64,000 bases of DNA from an uncultured Lachnospiraceae bacterium (lineage in GTDB: Bacteria > Bacillota > Clostridia > Lachnospirales > Lachnospiraceae): positions 1-64,000 of the forward strand of contig CAMEDC010000003.1 in assembly GCA_945913255.1 (NCBI GenBank), given 5' to 3'. A program made the translations under genes and the position numbers. Every line of letters begins with the position of its first letter. Position 1 is the first letter of the stretch. Below are positions 24,929 through 34,717 of the stretch, piece by piece. The notes beneath the pieces are model-generated. The model was not told the DNA's origin. It did no database searches and saw only the letters and a list, made by a program, of their open reading frames with translations.

Positions 24929-26257
24929 ATGAAAATATTATTTGTATCTCTGGGATGCGACAAGAATCTTGTGGATACGGAGATGATGCTTGGAATGCTT
25001 CGGGAGAAAGGCTATGATTTTACCGATGATGAGACCGAAGCTGACATTGTGGTGGTAAATACCTGCTGCTTCATCGGAGATGCCAAAGAGGAAAGTATCA
25101 ACACCCTACTGGAGATGGCTCAGCTTCGGAAAGAGGGAAAAATCAGGGCACTGTTGGCAGCGGGCTGCCTTGCCCAGCGCTACCGCGAGGAAATCCAGAA
25201 AGAAATTCCGGAGGTGGATGCCATTCTGGGAACCATGGCAATCGAGGAAATTGCGGAAACTGTCGAGGAAGTACTGGCAGGAAGGAGCCGGAATCATTAT
25301 CGTGATTTAAACAGTGCTCCGGCTATGTTTCGGGATCGTGTCGTGACGACAGGAGGACACTTTGCCTATCTGAAAATTGCTGAGGGCTGTAACAAGCGGT
25401 GTACTTATTGCATTATTCCAAAGGTCAGAGGGGATTACAGGAGCGTTCCCATGGAAGAACTTGTGGCTCAGGCCAAGAAGCTGGCTGAGGGCGGTGTGAA
25501 GGAACTGATTCTGGTCGCACAGGAGACGACACTCTACGGTGTGGACCTGTACGGTGAAAAGAGGCTGCCGGTTCTGCTGCATGAGCTTGCCGGGATAAAG
25601 GATATCCGGTGGATTCGGATTCTGTATTGTTATCCCGAAGAGATAACAGACGAACTGATTGAAGCAATTGCTTCGGAGCCCAAGGTGTGTCATTATCTGG
25701 ACATCCCGATTCAGCATGCCGCTGACAATGTACTGAGGCGCATGGGTCGTCGCACAAATGAAGAAGAATTGCGCGGCAGAATAGAAAAACTCAGAGAACG
25801 GATTCCTGATATCTGTCTGCGTACAACCCTCATCAGCGGATTCCCGGGGGAAACCCAGGAGGACTTCGAAGAATTATACCGTTTTGTCAATGAAATGGAA
25901 TTTGACCGGTTGGGTGTATTCCCTTATTCCCAGGAGGAAGATACAGCGGCTGCGGAAATGCCGGATCAGATTGCGGAGGAGGTAAAGGAATCGCGCCGGG
26001 ATGAACTGATGGAACTGCAGCAGGCCATTGCCTTCGAGAAGGCAGAAGAGATGGTTGGCAAGGTGCTGGATGTGATAATCGAGGGGAAGGTGGCAGAGGA
26101 AGATGTGTATGTTGCCAGAACCTACCGGGATGCGCCCAATGTAGACGGCTATCTGTTCCTGAATACCGCAGCATCCCTGATGACGGGCGACTTTGTAAAA
26201 GCGCTGGTTACAGACTCTAATGAATATGATTTGATTGGTGAGGTGTATCATGAGTAA
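24929..26257 (+). CDS. rimO: Ribosomal protein S12 methylthiotransferase
   Basis: 442 residues. A radical-SAM enzyme that methylthiolates an Asp of ribosomal protein S12. The N-terminal cluster domain (MKILFVSLGCDKNLVDTEMM, later NTCCFIGDA and AAGCLAQRY), the radical-SAM motif CNKRCTYC and the C-terminal TRAM domain (residues about 375-440) are in order. LGCDKN separates RimO from MiaB. The start at 24929 has AAGGAAAGG upstream. It overlaps pgsA by 8 bases. Confidence 0.95.
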   Translation: MKILFVSLGCDKNLVDTEMMLGMLREKGYDFTDDETEADIVVVNTCCFIGDAKEESINTLLEMAQLRKEGKIRALLAAGCLAQRYREEIQKEIPEVDAILGTMAIEEIAETVEEVLAGRSRNHYRDLNSAPAMFRDRVVTTGGHFAYLKIAEGCNKRCTYCIIPKVRGDYRSVPMEELVAQAKKLAEGGVKELILVAQETTLYGVDLYGEKRLPVLLHELAGIKDIRWIRILYCYPEEITDELIEAIASEPKVCHYLDIPIQHAADNVLRRMGRRTNEEELRGRIEKLRERIPDICLRTTLISGFPGETQEDFEELYRFVNEMEFDRLGVFPYSQEEDTAAAEMPDQIAEEVKESRRDELMELQQAIAFEKAEEMVGKVLDVIIEGKVAEEDVYVARTYRDAPNVDGYLFLNTAASLMTGDFVKALVTDSNEYDLIGEVYHE

Positions 26258-26825
26258 AATGAATTTGCCCAATAAACTGACAATTTTCCGTGTCATTCTG
26301 ATTCTGCCCTTTGTGGCAATTCTGCTGGGAGGGGAGGCAGGATGGTTTGGCGTAAACCGCCTGATTCCGGACTGTGTGGCTCTGGCCATCTTCATTGTGG
26401 CAAGTCTTACGGACTTAATTGACGGAAAGATTGCGAGAAAATATCATCTGGTGACAAATTTCGGAAAGTTTATGGATCCGTTGGCAGATAAGCTTCTGGT
26501 CTGCTCGGCACTGATTGCACTGGTGGATATGGGAAGGATTCCCGCCTTGGTAGTTATCATTATCATCAGCAGGGAGTTCATTATCAGCGGATTCCGTCTG
26601 ATTGCTTCCGATAATAACGTAGTGATTGCGGCGAGCTACTGGGGAAAGTTTAAAACCACATTTCAGATGGTAATGGTATGTCTGATGATTGTAAATTTAG
26701 GCACCCTGATTCCCTGGATGCAGATTCTAACGGATGTTATTATGTGGATTGCGCTGGCGTTGACAGTGATTTCCCTGGTTGACTATCTGGTAAAAAACAA
26801 GGATGTTATGCGGGAGCAGAAGTAA
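26250..26825 (+). CDS. pgsA: Phosphatidylglycerophosphate synthase
   Basis: 191 residues. It makes phosphatidylglycerophosphate from CDP-diacylglycerol and glycerol-3-phosphate in the membrane. The CDP-alcohol phosphotransferase signature is complete (DLIDGKIARK, then a G and a D in FGKFMDPLADK). Four to five hydrophobic helices. The start at 26250 (MSKMNLPNKLTIFR) is within the end of rimO, with GAGGTG upstream. Confidence 0.93.
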   Translation: MSKMNLPNKLTIFRVILILPFVAILLGGEAGWFGVNRLIPDCVALAIFIVASLTDLIDGKIARKYHLVTNFGKFMDPLADKLLVCSALIALVDMGRIPALVVIIIISREFIISGFRLIASDNNVVIAASYWGKFKTTFQMVMVCLMIVNLGTLIPWMQILTDVIMWIALALTVISLVDYLVKNKDVMREQK

Positions 26826-26882
26826 ACGCATGGAAAGGTATACAGAGGAAAACAGTGGGAAACAACCGGAAATGAGGAGATT

Positions 26883-28151
26883 ATGACAGTAGAATTAATT
26901 TGTGTGGGAACGGAGCTTTTGCTTGGAAATATTGTGAATACCAATGCGGCGTATTTGTCCGAAAAATGTGCGGCACTTGGACTTTCCTGTTATTTTCAGA
27001 CGGTAGTGGGAGACAATGAGGAGCGCCTGACACTTGTGCTGAAAACAGCAATGGAACGTTCGGATATAGTGATTTTGTCCGGAGGTTTAGGACCTACGGA
27101 GGATGATCTTACGAAGGAAACTGCGGCGAAGGTATGCGGCAGGAAACTTGTGATGCATGAAGCCAGCAAAGAGGCAATTGAGCGGTATTTTGCGGATAAG
27201 GGAATCGAACCTACTGAGAATAACTGGAAGCAGGCAATGCTTCCCGAAGGCTGTATTGTCATGGAGAATCGCAATGGGACAGCTCCGGGTGTCATCATTG
27301 AGGCAGACAGCACGAAAGTAATTTTGCTGCCCGGACCGCCCGGTGAACTGGTTCCGATGTTTGAAGAGAGTGCAATCCCTTATCTTGCAGGGCTGACTTC
27401 TCAGGTAATCTGCTCTCAGACAGTAAAAATCTGCGGCGTGGGTGAGAGCAAGGCAGAGACGATGATTAAGGATCTGATTGATGCACAGACAAATCCTACT
27501 CTGGCAACATACGCCAAGACTGGGGAAGTTCATATCCGTGTAACGGCGGGAGCAGAAGATGAAAAGACTGCGAAAAAGCTGATCAAACCGGTAGTGAAGG
27601 AGTTAAAGAATCGATTCGGTAATGATATTTACAGTACTGAGGAAGAGACGACTCTGGAGAAGGCTGTAGTGGATCTGCTGAAGGCTAATAAGCTTACCGT
27701 TACCTGTGCGGAATCCTGTACCGGCGGTATGCTTTCTGCAAGACTGATTGATGTACCCGGCGTGTCTGAGATATATAAAGCGGGCATGATAACATACTCA
27801 AATAAGGCAAAACGCCGTTTCCTTGGGGTGAAAAAGAGTACGCTGCAGAAATACGGCGCTGTCAGTGAACAGGTGGCCGTGGAGATGGTAAAGGGGGCTG
27901 TCCTTTTCACAAAGGCGGATGTTTCGGTAGCGATTACCGGAATTGCCGGACCTGACGGAGGCACTGCGGAAAAACCGGTAGGATTGGTTTACATTGCCTG
28001 CAATGTAAAAGGGGATGTTACCGTGAAAAAGTATTTCTTTACGGGGAATCGCAGCAAGGTAAGACAGTCTGCCGTCTCATCAGCACTGACTTTGCTCAGA
28101 AGCTGTGTCCTGGAATACTACAGTCAGGTAACATTTGGAAAAAACAAATAA
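26883..28151 (+). CDS. cinA: CinA, nicotinamide-nucleotide amidase family
   Basis: 422 residues. The N-terminal molybdopterin-binding-like (COG1058) domain begins MTVELICVGTELLLGN and has LSGGLGPTEDDLT. The C-terminal CinA domain (about 255-415) has CAESCTGGMLSARL and AGPDGGT, the NMN deamidase part. It recycles NMN and is often co-regulated with recA, as its placement directly before recA suggests, but a recA-specific promoter lies between them. Confidence 0.94.
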   Translation: MTVELICVGTELLLGNIVNTNAAYLSEKCAALGLSCYFQTVVGDNEERLTLVLKTAMERSDIVILSGGLGPTEDDLTKETAAKVCGRKLVMHEASKEAIERYFADKGIEPTENNWKQAMLPEGCIVMENRNGTAPGVIIEADSTKVILLPGPPGELVPMFEESAIPYLAGLTSQVICSQTVKICGVGESKAETMIKDLIDAQTNPTLATYAKTGEVHIRVTAGAEDEKTAKKLIKPVVKELKNRFGNDIYSTEEETTLEKAVVDLLKANKLTVTCAESCTGGMLSARLIDVPGVSEIYKAGMITYSNKAKRRFLGVKKSTLQKYGAVSEQVAVEMVKGAVLFTKADVSVAITGIAGPDGGTAEKPVGLVYIACNVKGDVTVKKYFFTGNRSKVRQSAVSSALTLLRSCVLEYYSQVTFGKNK

Positions 28152-28387
28152 CTCAGTTGTATGAGAGCGCATTTATGCTTGCGAAGCAGGCCGGTATATG
28201 ATACACTTCTATCATCTGATACTTCTACTCAATACACAGTTCATTCTTGTGTTCAGGCATTTCGCCACAGGTTTCAGACAAAAATTTGAAAAATGGAGGT
28301 GGGATGCCTTTGAGGGAGTTTTAACGTACATAAAATATGCTTTTATAGGATTATGAAAAAGCTTTCATGAAAAGAGCAAAAATGTAA
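28152..28387 (+). other. Intergenic region upstream of the recA promoter
   Basis: About 236 bases without a gene. I see no convincing terminator after cinA. It contains a six-codon ORF with GGAGGTGGG just before it (28304-28324), which I do not trust, and AT-rich sequence leading into the recA promoter. Confidence 0.5.
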
Positions 28388-28435
28388 TTGACAAAACCGA
28401 ACAAATGTTTTATCCTTAAAACAGAACATTTGTTC
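28388..28435 (+). promoter_or_regulatory. recA promoter with two LexA boxes
   Basis: TTGACA (28388-28393), 17-bp spacer, TATCCT (28411-28416). Box 1, GAACAAATGTTT (28399-28410), lies in the spacer. Box 2, GAACATTTGTTC (28424-28435), is a perfect palindrome near the start of transcription. Both fit the Gram-positive SOS box GAAC-n4-GTTC. Two sites 25 bp apart imply tight DNA-damage control. Confidence 0.88.
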
Positions 28436-28456
28436 CTGATAAAAAGGAGACCTAAG

Positions 28457-29500
28457 ATGGAAAAAGATGAAAAGCTGAAAGCGTTGGATGCGGCGATAAG
28501 CCAGATTGAGAAGCAATACGGTAAAGGTGCGGTGATGAAGCTGGGAGACCCTTCCGCTCAGATGAATGTAGAGACGATACCGACAGGCTCTTTAAGCCTT
28601 GATATTGCGCTTGGTCTTGGCGGCATTCCGAAGGGAAGGATTATTGAAATATACGGACCTGAGTCCAGTGGTAAGACGACAGTTACGCTGCACATGATAG
28701 CAGAGGTACAGAAGCGTGGAGGCATCGCCGGATTTATTGATGCGGAGCATGCTCTCGACCCTGTCTATGCGAAGAATATCGGCGTGGATATTGATAATCT
28801 CTATATTTCCCAGCCTGATAACGGAGAGCAAGCTTTGGAGATTACGGAGACTATGGTGCGTTCCGGTGCCATTGACATTGTGGTTGTGGACTCCGTTGCG
28901 GCCCTGGTTCCCAAGGCAGAGATTGATGGTGACATGGGCGACAGCCATGTGGGACTCCAGGCAAGACTGATGTCCCAGGCGCTGAGAAAGCTGACGGCAG
29001 TAATCAGTAAATCTAACTGTACAGTGATATTTATTAACCAGCTGCGCGAAAAGGTTGGCGTGATGTTCGGAAATCCCGAGACAACGACCGGTGGACGTGC
29101 ATTGAAGTTTTATTCTTCCGTGCGTCTGGATGTACGGCGTATCGAGTCCTTGAAACAAGGTGGTGAGGTGATTGGAAACCGCACCCGTGTGAAGGTGGTC
29201 AAGAATAAGATTGCTCCGCCATTTAAGGAAGCTGAGTTTGACATTATGTTTGGAGAGGGAATTTCCAGAGAAGGAGATATCCTTGATCTTGCGGCAGATT
29301 TGAATATTGTGGTAAAGTCCGGTGCGTGGTATGCCTATGAGGGAAATAAGATTGGTCAGGGACGTGAAAACGCGAAGCAGTATCTGAAGGATAATCCGGA
29401 TGTCTGTGAATTAATCTGTCGGAAAGTACGCGAACATTACGGATTTGAAGGTGCGAAGACCGAAGAAAATCAAGAGGATACAGGAGCGGACAGGAAATAA
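28457..29500 (+). CDS. recA: Recombinase RecA
   Basis: 347 residues. It drives strand exchange and stimulates LexA self-cleavage. Walker [10 protein letters not shown], Walker [16 protein letters not shown] and the DNA-binding loop [14 protein letters not shown] are intact. The acidic C-terminal tail ends [11 protein letters not shown]. The ATG at 28457 has AAGGAG upstream and the conserved start [13 protein letters not shown]; a longer frame from 28388 would lie inside the promoter. recX follows after 4 bases. Confidence 0.97.
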   Translation: MEKDEKLKALDAAISQIEKQYGKGAVMKLGDPSAQMNVETIPTGSLSLDIALGLGGIPKGRIIEIYGPESSGKTTVTLHMIAEVQKRGGIAGFIDAEHALDPVYAKNIGVDIDNLYISQPDNGEQALEITETMVRSGAIDIVVVDSVAALVPKAEIDGDMGDSHVGLQARLMSQALRKLTAVISKSNCTVIFINQLREKVGVMFGNPETTTGGRALKFYSSVRLDVRRIESLKQGGEVIGNRTRVKVVKNKIAPPFKEAEFDIMFGEGISREGDILDLAADLNIVVKSGAWYAYEGNKIGQGRENAKQYLKDNPDVCELICRKVREHYGFEGAKTEENQEDTGADRK

Positions 29501-29504
29501 GAGA

Positions 29505-30122
29505 ATGAGAGTTACCGGGATAGAGGAAATATCAAAGTCCCGAAGCAGAGTTTATATTGATGAAGAATTCGCCTTTGTACTGTACAAAGGCGAATTGCGT
29601 TTATATCATATCTGCATCGGGCAGGACATAAAGCGGGAAGATTATGATGCCATATGGAACGAGGTATTGCCGAAACGGGCAAAATTAAGGGCTATGAACC
29701 TGTTAAAGAGCAGAGAGTATACCACAAAACAGCTGTCTGACAAGCTGAGGGCAGGTGGGTATCCGGATGCGATTATTAAAACAGCCCTAGATTATGTGGC
29801 AGGGTTTCATTATACGGATGATTTGCGCTATGCGGTGAGTTATATTACAGATCATGAGAACACAAGAAGCCGCAGGAGAATTGAGCAGGATTTGCTGGGA
29901 AAAGGAATTGATAACAGTACGCTGGAAAAGGCATGGCAGGAATGGAAAAGGCAGGGCGGCAGCCAGAATGAGCAGGAGATGATACAGGCATTGCTGGATA
30001 AAAAGGGGTATCATCCGGACACAGCAGACAGAAAAGAACAGCAAAGACTCTATGGCTTTCTGATGAGAAAAGGTTTTTCCGGAGAACAGATTCGAAAGGC
30101 TTTGTTTTTCGATTACACTTGA
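29505..30122 (+). CDS. recX: Regulatory protein RecX
   Basis: 205 residues. RecX modulates RecA filaments. Tandem three-helix repeats are visible: RAMNLLKSREYTTKQLSDKL, then FHYTDDLRYAVSYI, and RLYGFLMRKGFSGEQIRKAL near the end. The start at 29505 is 4 bases after the recA stop, so it shares the LexA-controlled transcript. The rny promoter -35 overlaps its last codons. Confidence 0.93.
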   Translation: MRVTGIEEISKSRSRVYIDEEFAFVLYKGELRLYHICIGQDIKREDYDAIWNEVLPKRAKLRAMNLLKSREYTTKQLSDKLRAGGYPDAIIKTALDYVAGFHYTDDLRYAVSYITDHENTRSRRRIEQDLLGKGIDNSTLEKAWQEWKRQGGSQNEQEMIQALLDKKGYHPDTADRKEQQRLYGFLMRKGFSGEQIRKALFFDYT

Positions 30123-30147
30123 CATTATATCAAATTAAGTTTAAAAT
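30119..30147 (+). promoter_or_regulatory. Promoter of rny
   Basis: TTGACA (30119-30124, overlapping the recX stop), 17-bp spacer, TAAAAT (30142-30147). A small hairpin TGACGG/CCGTCA lies in the leader near 30174-30190. Confidence 0.75.
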
Positions 30148-30236
30148 TTAACTGTTGTAAATTGCTTGTCAGATGACGGGTAACCGTCATATGGTTAAAT
30201 GTACAATGAAAATTTCATAAGGAGGTGTTCCTGTAG

Positions 30237-31790
30237 ATGCCGACGCCAGTAGAAGTCATTATTCTGGTTGCAGCCATTGTTGTTTCGGCCATTGTCACTG
30301 CTCTGATTGTGTCGAACTATCAGAAAAAGTCAGCCGCGTCAACTCTTGGAAATGCGCAGGATAAGGCAAGAGAGATCATCGATGAAGCTCTGAAGAATGC
30401 GGAAGCCAAGAAGCGTGAGTCTTTGCTTGAAATCAAGGAAGAGTCTATTCGTACAAAGAATGAACTCGACAAGGAAATCAAGGAGCGCAGAGCAGAAGCG
30501 CAGCGCTATGAGCGCAGGGTTCAGCAGAAAGAAGAAAACATCGACAAAAAGGCAGATGCGATTGAAAAACGCGAAGCAAGTCTCGCAGCGAAGGAAGAGT
30601 CCTTGAACAGAATGAAGGACGAAGTATCAAAGCTGAACGAGCAGCGAGTACAGGAACTGGAAAGAATTTCAGGATTAACCTCTGAACAGGCAAAAGATTA
30701 CTTATTGAAAATTGTTGAAGATGAAGTGAAGCATGAAACGGCCGTGATGATCAAGGAAATGGAGAGTCGGGCCAAAGAGGAAGCAGACAAAAAAGCGAAG
30801 GAGTATGTTGTATCTGCAATCCAGAGATGCGCAGCAGACCATGTCTCTGAGACAACAATTTCCGTCGTACAGCTTCCAAACGATGAAATGAAGGGAAGAA
30901 TCATTGGTCGTGAGGGACGGAACATCCGTACTCTTGAGACGATGACCGGTGTGGATTTGATTATAGACGATACACCGGAAGCAGTGATACTGTCAGGATT
31001 CGACCCGATTCGCCGTGAGGTTGCAAGAATTGCGCTGGAGAAGCTGATTGTTGATGGCCGTATCCATCCCGCCAGAATCGAAGAGATGGTGGAGAAAGCG
31101 CAAAAGGAAGTAGAAGTGATGATGAAGGAGGAAGGAGAAGCTGCTACACTGGAAGTCGGTGTACATGGTATTCATCCCGAACTCGTCAAGTTACTGGGTA
31201 AGATGAAATTCAGAACCAGTTATGGACAGAATGCGTTGAAGCATTCTATCGAGGTTGCACAGCTTTCCGGGCTGCTTGCCGCTGAACTGGGACTGGATGT
31301 GAGACTTGCAAAGCGTGCAGGTTTGCTGCATGATATCGGCAAGGCCATTGACCATGAGATGGAAGGATCCCATATCCAGCTGGGTGTGGAACTTTGTAAG
31401 AAGTATAAGGAGAATGCAGTTGTTATCAATGCTGTTGAATCCCATCATGGCGATGTAGAGCCTACTTCCCTGATTGCATGTATTGTACAAGCTGCTGATA
31501 CAATATCTGCTGCAAGACCGGGAGCTAGAAGGGAAACACTGGAAACCTATACTAGCAGATTAAAGCAATTGGAAGAAATAACAAACAATTTCAAAGGTGT
31601 AGATAAATCTTTTGCTATTCAGGCAGGTCGTGAAGTTCGTGTAATGGTTGTGCCCGAGCAGATTACAGATGCCGATATGGTATTGCTTGCACGTGATATC
31701 TCCAAGAAGATTGAAGCTGAGATGGAATATCCGGGACAGATTAAGGTAAATGTAATTCGTGAGAGCCGCGTAATTGACTACGCAAAGTAA
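30237..31790 (+). CDS. rny: Ribonuclease Y
   Basis: 517 residues, standard. RNase Y starts mRNA decay at the membrane. An N-terminal transmembrane helix ([20 protein letters not shown]) is followed by a long coiled coil (about 35-170), a KH domain ([17 protein letters not shown]) and an HD domain with [14 protein letters not shown] and ESHHGD. AAGGAGGTG lies 9 bases upstream of the ATG. It has its own promoter and a strong terminator, so it is monocistronic. Confidence 0.96.
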   Translation: MPTPVEVIILVAAIVVSAIVTALIVSNYQKKSAASTLGNAQDKAREIIDEALKNAEAKKRESLLEIKEESIRTKNELDKEIKERRAEAQRYERRVQQKEENIDKKADAIEKREASLAAKEESLNRMKDEVSKLNEQRVQELERISGLTSEQAKDYLLKIVEDEVKHETAVMIKEMESRAKEEADKKAKEYVVSAIQRCAADHVSETTISVVQLPNDEMKGRIIGREGRNIRTLETMTGVDLIIDDTPEAVILSGFDPIRREVARIALEKLIVDGRIHPARIEEMVEKAQKEVEVMMKEEGEAATLEVGVHGIHPELVKLLGKMKFRTSYGQNALKHSIEVAQLSGLLAAELGLDVRLAKRAGLLHDIGKAIDHEMEGSHIQLGVELCKKYKENAVVINAVESHHGDVEPTSLIACIVQAADTISAARPGARRETLETYTSRLKQLEEITNNFKGVDKSFAIQAGREVRVMVVPEQITDADMVLLARDISKKIEAEMEYPGQIKVNVIRESRVIDYAK

Positions 31791-31832
31791 TCATTGCAAC
31801 AGTTTCGACTTGAACATGTTACAAAATGAGAG

Positions 31833-31870
31833 GAGCCATCGTACACAGAGTGTATGATGGCTCTTTTTTT
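31833..31870 (+). terminator. Terminator of rny
   Basis: Stem GAGCCATC-GTACA / TGTAT-GATGGCTC (one G-U), then seven T. Confidence 0.92.
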
Positions 31871-31962
31871 AATTTCCCTCTTGTGGAAATTCAGAACTTA
31901 TAGTATTATAAGTCAGATGTATGATTGTATACGATTATCCACTGGTGATTCAAGGAGGCAAT

Positions 31963-33252
31963 ATGAAAGCATATCAGGAGATGAGCAAAGAGGAATTGCT
32001 GGAGCTGAAATCTCAGCTTGAAAAGGAATTCGAGGATACAAAGAGCAAGGGGCTGAAGCTGGATATGTCCAGAGGAAAACCCGGTGCTTCACAGCTCGCA
32101 TTGTCTATGCCAATGTTGGATGTGATAAACAGTGCTTCGGATATGAGAACTGTTTTGGGAAATGATACGCGTAATTACGGGGATCTGGATGGTATCGGTG
32201 AGTGCAGAAGGCTGATGGCGGATATGATGTCCGTCGATAAAGATAATGTGGTTGTTTGCGGTAATTCCAGCCTGAACATTATGTATGACACAGTGTCACG
32301 TTCCATGACAAAGGGTGTCAATGGTTCAACCCCCTGGAGCAAGCTGGATAAAGTAAAGTTTTTATGCCCGGTTCCCGGATATGACAGGCATTTCAGAATC
32401 ACAGAATATTTTGGTATAGAGATGGTAAATATTCCTCTCTATGAAAACGGACCGGACATGGATTTGGTTGAAAAGTATGTTAACAATGATCCTGCAGTAA
32501 AGGGAATATGGTGTGTACCCAAGTATTCCAATCCCACCGGTATTTCATATTCCGATGAAGTTGTGAAGCGCTTTGCCAATCTGAAACCGGCCGCAGAAGA
32601 TTTCCGTATCTTTTGGGATAACGCATATTGTATCCATCATTTGTACGAAGACAGGCAGGATGAGATTCTGAATATTCTGGAGGAATGCGAAAAGGCAGGA
32701 AATCCGGATATGGTTTATATTTTTGCATCCACCTCCAAGGTTACATTCCCGGGTTCGGGAGTGTCTGCCATTGCCTCTTCCCTTAAGAATATTGAGTTTA
32801 TCGAAAGCCAGATGACGGTGCAGACAATTGGACATGATAAAATCAATCAGCTGCGCCATGCCCGTTATTTCAAGAACATTGACGGCATGATGGAGCATAT
32901 GAAGAAACATGCAGACCTGATGCGTCCCAAATTTGAAGCTGTTGAGAACGGACTTGAGAAGGAACTGGCAGGTTTGGGTATCGGTACTTGGACAAAGCCG
33001 AAGGGAGGATACTTTATCTCCTTTGATGCCATGGAGGGCTGTGCAAAGGCAATCGTGGCAAAGTGCAAGGAAGCAGGTGTGGTTTTGACAGGAGCAGGTG
33101 CTACCTATCCTTACGGCATCGATCCGAAAGACAGCAATATCCGTATTGCGCCTTCTTTCCCGACCCCTGAGGAGATGGCGATGGCAACGGATTTGTTTGT
33201 GTTGTGTGTAAAGCTTGTCAGTGTGGAAAAATTACTGGAGAAATGTGCATAA
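31963..33252 (+). CDS. Type-Ic aspartate aminotransferase-like PLP enzyme
   Basis: 429 residues. Fold-type I aminotransferase of the AAT-Ic/Asp_aminotransf group (PF12897): LKLDMSRGKPGASQLALSMP near the start, NYGDLDGIGECR, VPKYSNPTGISYSDEVVKRF and the PLP-lysine region STSKVTFPGSGVS. The likely reaction is transamination of aspartate with 2-oxoglutarate, but related enzymes take other amino acids. The ATG at 31963 has AAGGAGG upstream. Confidence 0.87.
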   Translation: MKAYQEMSKEELLELKSQLEKEFEDTKSKGLKLDMSRGKPGASQLALSMPMLDVINSASDMRTVLGNDTRNYGDLDGIGECRRLMADMMSVDKDNVVVCGNSSLNIMYDTVSRSMTKGVNGSTPWSKLDKVKFLCPVPGYDRHFRITEYFGIEMVNIPLYENGPDMDLVEKYVNNDPAVKGIWCVPKYSNPTGISYSDEVVKRFANLKPAAEDFRIFWDNAYCIHHLYEDRQDEILNILEECEKAGNPDMVYIFASTSKVTFPGSGVSAIASSLKNIEFIESQMTVQTIGHDKINQLRHARYFKNIDGMMEHMKKHADLMRPKFEAVENGLEKELAGLGIGTWTKPKGGYFISFDAMEGCAKAIVAKCKEAGVVLTGAGATYPYGIDPKDSNIRIAPSFPTPEEMAMATDLFVLCVKLVSVEKLLEKCA

Positions 33253-33271
33253 TTCGGAAAGTGTGGATAAG

Positions 33272-33811
33272 ATGGAAGAATTCAAATGTTTGAAGCATGA
33301 GCTGATAGCGAAGGGCTCTATCATTGATTATTATCAGGACAGTGTGGCAGTTCCGAACGGAAATATTGCAAGATATGATATCATTGATCATAAGGGAGCA
33401 GCTGCAGTTGTTGCGGTTCGGGATGACGGTAAACTTTTGATGGTGCGTCAGTACCGCTATGCGCTGGGAAGAGAAACTCTGGAAATACCTGCGGGTGGTT
33501 TAAACGGCAGGGAAGAGCCTACAGAGGCGGCAGCAAGACGGGAACTGGAGGAAGAAACGGGATATACTTGTGGAAAGCTGGAACTTTTAAATTCCATTTT
33601 TACCACAGTTGCCTTTTGCAACGAGAAGATTGATATTTATCTGGCGAAAGATTTAAAACCGGGCAAACAGCATCTGGATGAGGACGAGTTCATTGATGTG
33701 GAGGCCTATACAGTTGAGGAGTTAAAGCAGATGGTGTTTGACTGTAAAATTCAGGATTCCAAAACTATCTGTGCCATTATGACTTATGCCGCCAAGTATA
33801 GTGAAAAGTAA
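33272..33811 (+). CDS. ADP-ribose pyrophosphatase-type Nudix hydrolase
   Basis: 179 residues. The Nudix box is complete (IPAGG, then REEPTEAAARRELEEETGY) and the FVRQYR-like VRQYRYALGRETLE is typical of the NudF/YqkG group that hydrolyses ADP-ribose. I chose ATG 33272 (MEEFKCLKHELIAKGSIIDYY), although its ribosome binding site is weak; a longer frame overlaps the upstream gene. It follows the aminotransferase by 19 bases, so it is likely co-transcribed. Confidence 0.88.
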   Translation: MEEFKCLKHELIAKGSIIDYYQDSVAVPNGNIARYDIIDHKGAAAVVAVRDDGKLLMVRQYRYALGRETLEIPAGGLNGREEPTEAAARRELEEETGYTCGKLELLNSIFTTVAFCNEKIDIYLAKDLKPGKQHLDEDEFIDVEAYTVEELKQMVFDCKIQDSKTICAIMTYAAKYSEK

Positions 33812-33913
33812 AAGAAAAGATTGGCTGTAAAGAGAGATAATTCCCTGAAATGAGTCGCATAGCAGGGAAATCTGCCGCATACAAATGTAATATTGTAAAG
33901 GCAGGTGGAGCAG

Positions 33914-34516
33914 ATGCGGATTGCAGGAAAAAGGATACAGCCTGAGGGCAACAGAACAGCATTGTTTTTTTGCGCAGGACTGTTTCTGGGGTTTCTTATC
34001 ATGAGTCTGGGAAAGAGCATTTTGCTGACAAATACGGGATTGTTTGATGAGGATACATTGTATCACATGAAATACATGACCGTGGACAGCAGTGCTCTTT
34101 TTTGTTATGTCCTGAGAAAACGGCTGTGTCTGCTTTTGATATTGTCGGTGGCAGTCACCACCTATCTGGGTCTGGTTGTCTGTGCGGCAACTCTTTTCTG
34201 GTACGGGTTTTCGGCGGGCGTGTTCCTGTCGGCACTGATGCTGCGCTATGGTCTGAAGGGAGCGGTGCTTGCTGTGGTGGGTATTCTCCCACAATATCTG
34301 TTGTATGTTCCGGCGTTTTTACTGTTTTTGAAGTGGGCGGAACATCTCTACAGAAGTATTTATTCCAGAGGAATGGGTGCTGATGCAGGAGAAAAGGGAT
34401 TTGCATGGAGAAAAGCAGGACAGCTTGCGGTCATTTTGGGATTGGTAATAATCGGCTGTCTGTTGGAGGGATATGTCAATCCGAAACTTTTGCTGGGATA
34501 TTTAAAGATTTTTTGA
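33914..34516 (+). CDS. spoIIM: SpoIIM-like membrane protein
   Basis: 200 residues with about five transmembrane helices. It resembles stage II sporulation protein M (DUF95), a partner of SpoIID/SpoIIP in peptidoglycan remodelling at forespore engulfment: an N-terminal helix ALFFCAGLFLGFLIMSLG, an extracytoplasmic loop and the later FWYGFSAGVFLSALMLRYG. AGGTGG lies close to the ATG. A forespore- or mother-cell-specific promoter is not obvious. Confidence 0.8.
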   Translation: MRIAGKRIQPEGNRTALFFCAGLFLGFLIMSLGKSILLTNTGLFDEDTLYHMKYMTVDSSALFCYVLRKRLCLLLILSVAVTTYLGLVVCAATLFWYGFSAGVFLSALMLRYGLKGAVLAVVGILPQYLLYVPAFLLFLKWAEHLYRSIYSRGMGADAGEKGFAWRKAGQLAVILGLVIIGCLLEGYVNPKLLLGYLKIF

Positions 34517-34524
34517 GACGAGTC

Positions 34525-34703
34525 TGGCTTATCGCCATGCCAGCTAATACATGGCTTATCGCCATGCCAGCTCGATTTGACTGCTTCGCAGTCTCCGGTT
34601 GTTTCACAACCGTAAATCTCGCTGATGCGCTGTGCGCCTTATGAAAAGACGCACACGATATGCACTGTGAGCGAGCTCCCGTGCATATCATGTACCTCTT
34701 TTC
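34525..34703 (+). repeat. Hairpin-rich intergenic repeat region
   Basis: Two exact 21-bp copies (34525-34545 and 34552-34572) each contain a TGGC-TTATC-GCCA hairpin; CATGGCTTATC occurs again near 34705-34715. Then follow GACTGC-TTC-GCAGTC (34579-34593), CGGTTGT-TTC-ACAACCG (34596-34612), GCGC-TGT-GCGC (34627-34637) and a 9-bp stem GATATGCAC/GTGCATATC (34657-34665 with 34681-34689) enclosed by GAAAAGA/TCTTTTC (34643-34649 with 34697-34703). Two hairpins are closed by an outer GATTT/AAATC, making a three-way junction. It may act as the aroF terminator, a REP-like element or an RNA. Confidence 0.6.
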
Positions 34704-34717
34704 GCATGGCTTATCAG

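Noticed and set aside
28304..28324. Six-codon ORF MPLREF with GGAGGTGGG upstream
   Set aside because: It is before the recA promoter, has no hairpin and is not tied to a gene start; probably chance.
34405..34691. Short open frames on both strands across the hairpin repeats
   Set aside because: They arise from the direct repeats (for example GMAIS twice) and have no ribosome binding site.
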